Assembly: GCA_948146395.1 (NCBI GenBank)
Contig: OX411544.1
Span: 36,600,457 to 36,664,456, forward strand
Direction: 5' to 3'
DNA from: Fragum whitleyi
Lineage: Eukaryota; Mollusca; Bivalvia; Cardiida; Cardiidae
Length of the DNA stretch: 64,000 nt
Shown piece by piece: positions 1-9,503 of the stretch. The notes under the pieces were generated by a model. It was not told the DNA's origin and did not search any database. It was given only the letters and a program-made list of their open reading frames with translations. A program made the position numbers and the translations under genes. Each line of letters begins with the position of its first letter. Position 1 is the stretch's first letter.

Positions 1-126
1 CCCAGGTGTTTAAAATCAAATCTAAAATTTTATCAATATTACTTATCATTTTTATCATTATTATCATTAAAATCAGTACTTATTCAGATAAGTTGAAACT
101 TGGAGCTTCACTCAACATGCCAGGTG

Positions 127-130
<4 letters not shown>

Positions 131-157
<27 letters not shown>

Positions 158-170
158 GGGGGGGGGGGGG
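131..170. repeat. T27-G13 homopolymer junction
   Basis: A run of 27 T is followed directly by a run of 13 G. The same T-then-G arrangement recurs at 19693-19719 and 25217-25257. The flanks of the three tracts do not look related. The tract generates false poly-Phe/poly-Gly reading frames. The exact run lengths may not be reliable in an assembly. Confidence 0.9.
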
Positions 171-558
171 CAAGGACAATTATCAACGAAAACCGATCTG
201 CACATCCGTTCGTTCTTCGACGACAAACCTTCTTGGCAGTGAACACATTCATATATACATGAATACAAATACTCATACATACAAACATACAAACAAGCAT
301 CTATTTATACATGCATACATACAAATAAGTACACACATACGCACAAATGAGTATTCGTAGTAAATGTAAGAAACTGTTAAACAGCATATTATTATTTACA
401 CAACAATTGTGTACGGCTTTGCAAAATATCAAAACAGGCTTTTGCGACAAAACGTATAACATATTGGTTGGAAAAAAGATACTTTATCTTTTCAAAATCA
501 GGATAATAAATAAAATTCTGACAATTACGTATTGTATATTTATCGAGTTCAAATCATA
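171..558. other. AT-rich intergenic sequence, no gene seen
   Basis: I see no coding signature. Positions 246-345 are rich in imperfect ATAC/ATACA repeats, which is a decayed simple repeat. Confidence 0.5.
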
Positions 559-974
559 CAGTTAAAAACGTCGTGAAATTGACACTCATTTCGATCAAAA
601 TTATTCTAAATCATTCATTCAATAAGCGTTCCTCTCATTCATTTCAAACACTCACTCAGATCGGTCAGAAACACTCCAAATTCTAAGAAAACATTTAGAA
701 ATTGTTCAAAAACGATCAGCATTCAATTCAAATCGACCAAATTATTCAATGATTTTATTGGTTGGCGTAGATATGAAAGTATCTGATCTGTCCACGAAGA
801 CACACAAACAGAAAAGTACGTATATTTTATTAAAAGGATGTAACAAATATCGCTAATTTTGTTCATCTTGACAAAATAAGCGATGTTGCATTACCTCCCT
901 TTAGTTTCACTCAAAACTCGTTCCACACACCCATTCTATTTCGATCAAAAATCATTCCACGATGTTCTTAACTG
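559..974 (+). mobile_element. CAGTTAA-family TIR element, copy 1
   Basis: The element begins CAGTTAAAAACGTCGTGAAA and ends with the inverse, ..CGATGTTCTTAACTG. TA dinucleotides flank both sides. Inside it has the family layout: a run of CTCATTC-type motifs, a central inverted repeat around the ATATCGCTAATTTTGTTCA motif, and CCTCCCTTT. It has no ORF and is non-autonomous, MITE-like. It lies upstream of the broken C1q locus. Confidence 0.8.
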
Positions 975-1254
975 TACCTGTGCTCCCGGGACCCCATGAT
1001 TTAATTGCGACACGACACCTACGGTAGTTTTCCTATAACTTTAAAATGGTATCATCATTAGCAAAAGTGCAATCTTTTACCGTTGAATTTACAAAGCCTA
1101 GTTACGCTCGTTTTATTAACGTTTCAAGTTATATATGTCACCTTTTCATGAAAGTGAGTAAAAAAGGAAATAGCCAATACCTTAAATTCAACTTCCTGTT
1201 ACTTGCGCACCGTACTAGCAGGGCGAAAATCATGGATCTTACCAATACAACGGG

Positions 1255-2821
1255 AATAAATTTTAAATCGGGCTGTACCCGATTTATTTATATCGTTTTC
1301 CAGTCATCTCAGCAGTTGGACATATTACATTTTTACCATTATCCGCTGAGCAATGTGTTCGAGCCAAACTATGTGTTTTCAAACACCGAAGAAACGGCCT
1401 TTTCAGCCACAATCTACAAACTTTTTTGTATCTTATTTACTTTTGCGACAAATAAAGAAGAGGCTAATACAAAATTTGATGTTATTTTCGCTTTTAGTAA
1501 TTACATGTACCAGTTAGTATTTTCAGTGTTTATAACAAGATTTTCGGTTGAGTAAAGGAGTTAAAACGTACAATAGGTTAACTGTATAATAAATTTGTAG
1601 CAGTTACAATATTACTGCACTGATTTTTTTTTCAAACGGTCATTTACATGTACCAGTTGTAGGGCTGACAACCAATCAAATTCTGTTATGATTATCACGG
1701 GGTCAAAAACTACGCTTACCGAGGCTGGACACTTACATTAAGCATTTTATCCACTGAGCTATGTATTCAAGAAACGGCCTTTTCAGTTACAATATACATT
1801 TTTTTGTATCTCTTTCACTTTTGCGACAAAAATGGAAGAGGCTTATACATAATTTGATGTAATTTTTGTTTTAAGTAATTACCAATTAGTATTTTCAGCG
1901 TTTTTACAAGCTTTTCGGTTGAGTAAAGAAATTGAAATATAAAATAGGTTAACTGTGTTATAAATAAGTAACAGTTACAATATTACTGCCTGATGTATTT
2001 CTAGAACCAATGGTAGAGCTGACAACCAATCAAATTCTGGTATGATTGTCGTAATTTCGAGATTTTTAACAACAACTACGAAACATTGTTTGTCCGATAT
2101 TGAGTCATTGTTAACTGGATAAAATCGTTCCCCATTGTGTTCTAACTTGTAGCTCTCTGCGCGAAAAAAGGCCTTTTCCAGTCCACTGGACCAAGGCTAA
2201 ATAATTTTGTTGAGATTTCATGTGCAATTTTGGCATCTCTACTGTTACTGTACCTATACACTGCAGAGACATGACCGGGATTTGCCATTATCTGCCTCTA
2301 TATAAATGCTTCCCTCAGGCATCAAGTTGATGCCGATTCTACCCCCTTGACGTCTAACCGTATAGCGCAGTTGGTAGCATGTTGGATAATCAAGCCTAGT
2401 TGAACTGGGTTTAGTCCCAAGTTTAATGGAAATGTTTTGTGACATATCTCTCAAGTTGAGTGGATATAATTCTGTAAACTCCAGTTGGATGAGCTGGCGA
2501 TGCCCTCGGTAAATTGGAGTGTTAAGACAAATAATTCACAAATTGGGCAAATATTTTACCAACTTTTATTGTCCAAATTTGAGCCCTTTTGACTGACGAA
2601 CTATTGCACTATCCCAGGCTCTCAATGATACCCGATTTACAGTGCTGACAGCACTTTGATTGTAATAAGTCATGTTATTGTCGATAAAATGCCATTGGCA
2701 TACATTTAGGAGTATCATCATTTGTGTCTGCACTTATTTTGTAGATAGCTTTCATAATTAGATGTAAGTGAACTCGTTTTCTCTGCAAAAGCAGTCCGTC
2801 TCCAATTTTCTTGTTTTCCAG
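1255..2821 (+). other. Intron-derived sequence of the left C1q locus, homologous to the intron of the intact gene
   Basis: Stretches here match the first part of the intron of the intact C1q gene. About 1255-1700 matches 8025-8470, and 2483-2665 matches 9185-9365. It ends in a good acceptor (TTTTCCAG) before the C1q exon at 2822. A 380 bp internal duplication is visible, with GAAACGGCCTTTTCAG recurring at 1391 and 1771 and a worn trace near 2165. Gene 2 has only one copy (8166). The leader exon expected to the left is not recognisable; 975-1254 shows no signal peptide or coiled coil. Confidence 0.7.
2355..2422 (+). repeat. tRNA-like sequence (SINE head or tRNA relic)
   Basis: TATAGCGCAGTTGGTAGCAT resembles a tRNA D-arm/A box. 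It is followed about 40 nt later by GGGTTTAGTCCC, a degraded T-arm/B box. No good acceptor stem is seen, so this is most likely a worn SINE head and not a functional tRNA. It lies in the intron-derived part of the left C1q locus. Confidence 0.4.
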
Positions 2822-3516
2822 GTTTTGCAAGAAAACGCCACCAAGAAAGAGGTAAGCTAGTTACTTTCTTTGTTACCTTGTCTTACCATAGCGAACAAAT
2901 TGGTGCGAGCCAGGGACCTGTGTTACTTAACATCTTACGGTCATTTTTGCGTAAGTTAAAAGTTAAATTTGCTCCTACAAAAAGAATTAAATATAGAATT
3001 CTGCCATGCATCATCTCATTGGAATCGTCTTCTGAAGACGATTCTAATGAGATATTGCAAGACAGAATCTAACAATGCATGAAAACACTAGGTACGATTT
3101 GTGATTTTGACCTACGATCAATTTTTTCGTAAGTTGTTTAGTAAAACGGGCCCCAGGACATCGTCTCCGAAAACGTCATAACCAACATCGGTAATGCCTA
3201 TGATGCGTTCCATGGAATATTCACAGCTCCTGTAAACGGACTGTACATGTTTCAGGCGACATTGACCACCTACGGTCAAAATACTACCCACTATGGATTC
3301 GTTCACAATAACCGTAAAATAAGAACAATGTTGGTAAATGGAATTGAAATTTTTGATTACCATAACAGCAACACAATTCTTCTTCACCTGCAGCAAGGAG
3401 ACGATGTCAGTATCCAACATTACGACAAAGACAAGACCCTTTTTGGCGCAGATCATAGTATGCTATCCGGTTTCCTCATTACAGAAGATTACCCAGACGT
3501 CGTTGTAGGGAAATGA
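2822..3516 (+). pseudogene. C1q-domain terminal exon, interrupted by an inserted inverted-repeat element
   Basis: Last exon of a secreted C1q-domain protein, a family of lectin-like pattern-recognition molecules in molluscs. It starts after TTTTCCAG in phase 1, as its paralogue at 17314 does. The upstream part reads ..GKLVTFFVTLSYHSEQIGASQ (to 2913). The domain resumes at 3157 with DIVSENVITNIGNAYDAF and ends ..MLSGFLITEDYPDVVVGK before TGA at 3514-3516. C1q hallmarks are present: the F..NAYDAFHGIF block, GLYMF, QGDDVS and LSGFLI. A 243 bp insert including a CAG duplication separates the halves. Removing it leaves 452 nt, exactly the length of the paralogous exon. The insert carries an in-frame TAA (3070-3072), so the plain reading is truncated. 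A frame-keeping GT-AG removal is conceivable (see findings). No leader exon is seen upstream. Confidence 0.85.
2914..3153. mobile_element. 240 bp TIR element inside the C1q exon
   Basis: The left end GGACCTGTGTTACTTAACA.CTTACG pairs with the right end, whose reverse complement is GGGCCCGTTTTACTAAACAACTTACG, giving terminal inverted repeats of about 27 bp. CAG occurs on both sides (2911-2913 and 3154-3156), while the intact paralogue has a single CAG at that place, so CAG is the likely target duplication. An internal hairpin GAATCGTCTTC/GAAGACGATTC sits at about 3021-3045. There is no ORF, so it is a MITE. Confidence 0.85.
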
Positions 3517-3581
3517 CTTTTTTGTGTGCTTTATTTTGACTTATTTGTATTTCCTTGTTATACCGTATCAATTGATTAAAT

Positions 3582-3587
3582 AATAAA
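3582..3587 (+). promoter_or_regulatory. Poly(A) signal AATAAA after the left C1q exon
   Basis: A canonical AATAAA lies 66 nt downstream of the stop at 3516, a typical spacing for a short 3' UTR. Confidence 0.6.
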
Positions 3588-3639
3588 TTCATTATTATTT
3601 GATTCTTCATATGCTAATTCCCTAAATTGAAAAAAGACA

Positions 3640-4172
3640 AATGATCACCTTTGTTGAAAAATCAAAGCACTGAAAGTACTTGGAAGTTTGAGTGCGTCGA
3701 ATGCCAGCCGCCCCTTATAACCTTCTGTTTATGCTACAAAACCCAGACAATATGCCATGTACGTAGTAGGAATTGCGTTTAAAAGATATTTGCACTCTGA
3801 AAAGTTGCGTAAACACGATTTGTGAATTGAAGACTTCTTTTTTCATGACATGGAAACTAAAAAAAAACCTGTCTACTATGGATAGCTATACAGGAATATT
3901 CTGCGGAACGTTTTTTTTTTTCTGAAATCCGACCAGTAGTGGGATAAGTAGCGTGCACAGGATTATATAAAGAAACCTTTTTCCCGTGATACAACAAGAT
4001 ATTTCACAAAACCCCAACAATATGCACAAGATCAGTTAAGTAAGAATATTCTGTGAAAATTTCATACAACACAAGTTACGTTTACAAAATATTTGCTGAC
4101 ATACGGACGGACAAACAGAATGATACCGATATACGACCACTTTCGGCGGTATATAAAGATGGGACATTATAC
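3640..4172 (+). repeat. Dispersed repeat with ACGGACGGACAAACAG tail
   Basis: Non-coding. It contains two related stretches beginning ACAAAACCC.A.ACAATATGC (near 3737 and 4008). It ends in ACATACGGACGGACAAACAG followed by ATGATACC, a pattern common in dispersed mollusc repeats. No ORF and no clear ends. Recognition is by resemblance only. Confidence 0.4.
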
Positions 4173-4773
4173 TTTGCTTCCAGTGTTACGTGTATATCTG
4201 GATTGCTTTAATGAATACTATTGTCTATTTCTAAACTCGCATGTTTTCTGTCTACCGCCAAACAATTTTTGATTGCTTATTATCTACTTACCCTTGTCTT
4301 GCTAAATTCAAATTATATTTCAAGCTATTAGCTTATTTGGACACTGACCGACAAATCTAAGTCTTTTTCGCAAAGAAATCGAAAGTAGACGAGAATACAT
4401 ATCAGTCGATAATAGGGGAAATAATTTAGTCCTGTATTAATACTGAAGACCTTCGCAAAACATTTTGAAAATAACACCTAGGTTAGCAAGTTCAGATATA
4501 TACAAATGGCGAATCATTTAAAATGTCCGTAAACATAATACCACTGTGAACGCATTACAGCAATCCAACATCATCGATGGATCCAGTATTTAACGAACAA
4601 CATCGGAACAACGCCGAGGTCCGATCGTAGATTAGCCGAGGGTGTTCCAAAACGGTTTATAGGATCATGACGTGTTTGCGAAAAGAACAGATCACATGAT
4701 TTCTAATTGCTTTGGGCGAATTTGAATGATTTGGGTGAGTGTTTGAAATGAATGAATGGAGCGCTGAGTAAGA
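4173..4773. other. No gene recognised
   Basis: AT-rich sequence without splice-supported ORFs. From about 4708 it carries a worn piece of the CAGTTAA-family element in minus orientation (GGAGCGCTGAGT motif at 4758). Confidence 0.4.
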
Positions 4774-5206
4774 TAATGCTAAATGCTAAATGCTGAATAT
4801 TGAAGGATTTCCTTGTTCTTTGGAGATGTTTTAATCGGTTTCAATCAACGTGAATGCGTCGCGGTCATAGGTCAGATAGTGGCGCTTCAGACAAATCCTT
4901 TTCGTATTTTGAATGACGTTGTTGATTCTATATTTTATAATTGCTTTGGGCGAATTTGAATGGTTTGAGTGAGTATTTGGAATGAATGAACGGAGCGCTG
5001 AGTGAGCGATTAAGAATGGTTTTGATTGAGGCTAATGCCAATTTCACGATTTATCTAACTGTAGTTGTCACGACGATGGCGATCCAAATAATGCTAAATG
5101 CTGAACATTGAAGAATTTCCTTGTTCTTTGGAGTTTTTTTTAATCGGTTTTAATCAACGTGAATTCGTCGCCGCCATAGCGCAGATAGTGGCGCTTCAGA
5201 CAAGTC
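4774..5206 (+). repeat. Direct duplication flanking a CAGTTAA-element fragment
   Basis: The stretch beginning ATAATGCTAAATGCTGAA (4774-4898) recurs at 5089-5206, ending in the shared CAGATAGTGGCGCTTCAGAC. Between the copies lies a minus-orientation CAGTTAA-element end that finishes ..TTTCACGATTTATCTAACTG at 5061. The arrangement suggests a local tandem duplication that included the element fragment. Confidence 0.65.
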
Positions 5207-5430
5207 TATTCCGACATTTTTCTCCAACCAATAGGCTTTATATCGTGAAAGTATATGTGATAGCAGCTGGAGGCTAGGGGAATATGAAATGCTACAGCTT
5301 CTGCGAAAAACATAATGAATCGATTGGTAGATGTTGTAGCCGCCGCGACATAAAAACTGTTTCAAGCACTGTCATAAAAAAACTAAAGATAACGCATTTT
5401 TTGGTTTGTTTGAATGGGGTTTAACATCGC
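5166..5430 (+). repeat. Degenerate tRNA-derived SINE
   Basis: The head CATAGCGCAGATAGTGGCGC resembles a tRNA A box. The body motif GATAGCAGCTGGAGGCTAGG is shared with the clearer SINE on the minus strand at 55190-55473. The tail GAATGGGGTTTAACATCGCT resembles that SINE's end. Internal rearrangement is evident. Confidence 0.45.
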
Positions 5431-6277
5431 TTTTGGCAATCCTTCCGTCCTACGATGTAGTTAAACAATCTAAGCATCAAATATCCGCAGTATACACTAT
5501 GTTTTACTCAAATTTTAATCACTGAACAATATTTGATTTCATTCCTTCAGAAATTATTACTTAGGATTTGTTTGTTTGTTTGAAAGATGTTTTACGACCC
5601 TTTGAATAATCTTTCAGCTATATCGTGGTTGGAAGTCAAAATTTCGAATCTTCAGCTGATCCTGGCCGAAGTCACGAGGTTACTGCTGTCTGATCTTTGC
5701 CCTTTGTCTAAACTACATGTAAAAACACAAATAAAACTCATTCATGGCTAATTCAACGGTCCTTTGAATTCTCAAACGGCTATCGTTAAACGCATTTTCT
5801 GAATTTATTATAAATCCTACACTCTGTTATTATTTATTTCATGAATAATCAAGTATTACAATCAAAGTGCATTTAGCTTTGGCTGAAACCTTTAAGGCGA
5901 TTTGGATACAAGTTCTTAAGACCTTCGTTAATTGCCCTCGAAAAACTTGCCATTGCATAAGGAAAGAACCAATATCAATAGCCACTCCCGGAAATTAAAT
6001 TTTGCACATAACGTTTGAATTCTTATGTGGATATATATATGCATTCTATTAAAAAAAAAGAAAAAAAAATGTATCACATGCGTTTACCTTTCCAAGGTTT
6101 AAACAGGTTATCGAAGTTCAAATGCTCAATATTATTAAAGATCGAATGGAAATTTTCACGCTATGACATCGAGTCAGGGCCATCTCCAATAATGGGAAAA
6201 AAGCATAATGGAAGTTTGACTGAAAAACCGAGGGGCGAGTTTCAAGAAGGTACTACAACAAACAACATCTTGAAATT
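5431..6277. other. No gene recognised
   Basis: AT-rich. It holds an A-rich stretch at 6050-6069. Short ORFs here show no family resemblance and no supporting splice signals. Confidence 0.4.
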
Positions 6278-6663
6278 GAATGAATGATTCTGGAATGATT
6301 TCCAAATGTAATGGAATGAGGGGTGGTGGGGGGGGGGGGGGCAGTTTTTGCATTAAGTTAACGGAAGGTAATCCTAGTGGACGATTTTAGCGATACCGTT
6401 TACCTCCATTTATTAAAATCTAAGTTTTGTTGTTTTTGAGTGTCTTCGGGTCAAGGACAATAAACTTTAATTGAAACCTTAACCAACCAATACAATCATC
6501 GAAAGATTTGATCTATTTGAATGAAAAGGATCGTTTTAAACGATTTCAACGGAGCGTTTTTGAGTGATTGAAGTGAAAGGTTTGAATGCATTAAATGGAG
6601 TACTGTTCGAGCAGTATAGAATGGTTGAATTGAAGTGAATGTCAATATCATGATGTTACTAAG
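6278..6663 (-). mobile_element. Degenerate CAGTTAA-family element
   Basis: Family motifs in minus orientation are legible (GGAATGATTTCC near the left, GAATGTCAATATCATGATGTTA at the right), but the ends are worn. A G14 run at 6328-6341 sits where intact copies have GGGAGG. Confidence 0.5.
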
Positions 6664-7494
6664 TATTCTAACTTTAATGGAAGTCCTTGTGTTTGACATT
6701 TTTTTCCCATTCCATTCACCATTGCTCATTGATCTTGTTGGCTTCTTGATTCTGATTTTTCCCTTTTTTTAAAATCTTAACACATTGTTTTATTTGTTAA
6801 CTTAAATACCCTCAATAATTTGTCGCAAACAAGATTGTAAGCTTATTCTTATGACCTTACCAATACCCAATTGACCTAATCGCCTTTGTCTGATAACATA
6901 ACATGATATCAGGCATTTATCTTTATTTAGAAAAAACGTTTGCATATAAATTAAGGACAATAACCATAACAGCTTTCACCTGAATTTCTTTGATTTTATG
7001 GGTTGAATAAGATTTAAGCCCTGTAAAAAAGTTAGATGATAAATAGAAACATTTGTCTTAAAATATCATTAGTATCTGGTTTTGACTGTGAAAATTATCA
7101 TAAATCGGCAGAGCCTCGTCATAATACATTCTCCAAACCTCAATCAGATATCATTGATATTTAAAGACGCTAACGTATCATTCTCGACATGGCTTGTTCA
7201 TAACTATCAAGTCGCGGACTGTTTTAGACAGTCAATAGAAATCAACCAATTTACATGTGGGAAAAGCGGGTTTATGATTCTCCTAGGCAACTTTGTTTGA
7301 AAATTAACTGGATTAAAATTTTATGACAAAAGGAAGATCTTGAAATGAAGATGAACACATCTATAAGTTAGAACAAAGTACTGCATAATCTTAACCATGT
7401 AGGCCACATTGATAATATGACAACACAAAATCGTTTAGACTTAAAACTTAAAGGTCATCGCGAATGAGATAAGACGTTTGTAGGCACTAGGAAA
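6664..7494. other. Upstream region of the intact C1q gene
   Basis: About 830 bp without a recognised gene or repeat, immediately 5' of the C1q leader exon. No convincing TATA box is visible in the last 120 bp. Any promoter here is inferred from position only. Confidence 0.4.
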
Positions 7495-8017
7495 ATGTCG
7501 TTTGTGATTTTCGCTTTGCTTTTCATACTGCCAACCATTGACAGTTTTCAAAACCCAAGATATGGGGTTGATAGGGACGATACCAAATTGCAGGTTCTTA
7601 TAGATCGAGTACAAAGATTAGAAGAGATTATTTCACAACATCCTAGGCAGATAGAGGCAGCTAAAAAGGACTTAATGCGTGAAATTGAGTCTCAACGTTT
7701 AGCGCATGCCAATGAATTATCTAACCTTCGGAATGACTTCCGATTACAAACTAAACAGATGAAAGAGGAATATGATCACAGGCTTACTTTGGCGGAGGAT
7801 TATTTTCGAAGTGCCACGCTTGAATTGAAAAACACCTGTCGAAGAAATTTGGATCCAAATGACCAGTCAGACTTATCCAGACATGAGGGAAGTGTACAGG
7901 ATTCTAACAATGATAGCACAACTAAGGACACAAGCGATACTGGCCGACAAGAAAACGGTCAAATGGAAAAGACCAATAGAATTATTCAAAATATCTCGAC
8001 GGACAAGAAAGATCCAG
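7495..8017 (+). CDS. C1q-domain protein, exon 1: signal peptide and coiled coil
   Basis: The 174 codons plus 1 nt begin MSFVIFALLFILPTIDSF, a typical secretion signal. Residues about 31-112 form a charged heptad-type coiled coil rich in Leu, Glu, Arg and Lys (for example VQRLEEIISQ, RNDFRLQTKQMKEEY). Cys115 follows and could link chains. Residues 116-174 are a polar Ser/Asp/Thr linker. The exon ends at a CCAG|GTATTC donor in phase 1, so the frame continues as Gly into the C1q exon at 17314 (phase 1). Start context GAAAATGT has A at -3. Predicted role: oligomerising stalk of a secreted C1q-domain recognition protein. The spliced product would be about 324 aa. Reading on past the donor adds only a few residues before a stop, which fits an intron. 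Confidence 0.85.
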
Positions 8018-8024
8018 GTATTCA

Positions 8025-9365
8025 AAATGATTTTTAAATCGGACTGTGAAGCAGTCCGTTTATATATACCGTTTTCCAGAAATCCCGTCTTTTTGACCCA
8101 CTACATTTTTACCTTTATCTTCTGAGCAATGTGTTCAAACCAAATTATGTGTTTTCAAACACCGAAGAAACGGCCTTTTCAGTCACAATCTACAAACTTT
8201 GTTTTTTATCTTATTTACTTTTCGACAATTAGAGAAGAGGCTAATACAAAATTTGATGTAATTTTCGCTTTTAGTAATTACCAGTTAGTATTTTTCAGTG
8301 TTTATAATAAGATTTTCGGTTGAGTAAAGGAGTTGAAACGTACAATAGGTTAACTGTATAATAAATTTGTAGCACTTACAATATTACTGCTCTGATTTTT
8401 TTCTCGAACGGTCATTTACCAGTTGTAGGGCTGACAACCAATCAAATTCTGTTATGATTATCACTCGGTCAAAACCCACGCGTAAATTCAGACCACGTGG
8501 TAGATGCAAATGGACATCGTCTGCCCTAAATGTATCAATAAGTTGTTTGTCATTGGTCAATAGTCTTCTGCACTCGGACAGGGAGCGTGGGAAGTTTACT
8601 TTTTGTTCGCATGGTGGAATGAGTACTGTTGACTATGTGTTAACAAATAGAAATAATCTTGTAATTTTGAAATATTTGATTTCAATGAGCACTCTGATCA
8701 CGCTCAAATCCTATTTTCAATTAATTCAAATTTGAGTATGAAGAAAAATTATTCAACAACAAATAAACCGACAAAAACATTCGATAAACTGATATAGGAT
8801 AGCAGTAAGAGCGATCTATTTTTAGAACAACTCATGAGTAATCATAGATTGCTGCTAGATTTAATCGATTGGTCAGAATCCAAAGATATAAATAGCATAG
8901 TTGGCGATTTCACGTGTTTCTTGAGGGAAAATGCATTTATAGTATTTGGGAAAACCCAATGCTTGAAATACAAACATGTTGGTAATCAAAATTGTAAATA
9001 GTTTAATGAAAAATGTTTTGTTGCTAAACAGGCTTTTAAACTCTATAGAGAGAGCAATAATATTAACAGACAAGCTTTTAGCTTGGCGCGTGCTCATTAT
9101 AACAACGTAAAAAAATCTGCTAAGATATAATTTAGACTAGCAGAGGGCTATCGAATCAGCAAACTTTCAAAATCGGACCCACGAGGTTGGATGATCTGGC
9201 GATGTCCTCGAAAAGATGGAGTGTTAAGACAAAAAACTCACAAATTGGGCAAATATTTTACCAACTTTTATTTTTTCAAATTTGAGCCCTTTTGATTGGC
9301 AAACTATTGCACTATCGCAGCCTCTCAATGATGTCCGATTTACAGTGCTGACAGCACTTTGATTA
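8025..9365 (+). repeat. Segment shared with the left C1q locus (tandem gene duplication)
   Basis: Positions 8025-8470 match about 1255-1700, including the CACCGAAGAAACGGCCTTTT block. Positions 9185-9365 match 2483-2665, including CAAATTGGGCAAATATTTTA and TTTACAGTGCTGACAGCACT. Colinearity and proximity to paralogous C1q exons indicate a tandem gene duplication, not a transposon. Confidence 0.75.
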
Positions 9366-9434
9366 TTTACCTAAAAGTAATTTCCTTAATTACACTGTTA
9401 AAGTACGCAAACCTGATTTATGCGTATACGTGTC

Positions 9435-9503
9435 TGGTGTGTCTATGTGTGTGTTTGTGTGTATGTGTGTCTTATTATTATTTTTTTTTGTGTGTTGGTG
9501 TCG
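9435..9503 (+). repeat. Impure (TG)n microsatellite
   Basis: A TGTGTGT-rich run broken by CTA, ATT and T-runs, inside the C1q intron. Confidence 0.7.

Noticed and set aside
1046..1555. 169-codon ORF left of the broken C1q locus
   Set aside because: Its right half is the intron segment that recurs at 8040-8330 and at 1735-2045 with stops and shifts. No domain or signal peptide.
2944..3156. Alternative intron using the strong GTAAGT donor at about 2951 in the C1q-exon element
   Set aside because: Joining it to the CCCCAG acceptor at 3156 shifts the frame (phase 1 to phase 0), so it would not restore the domain.
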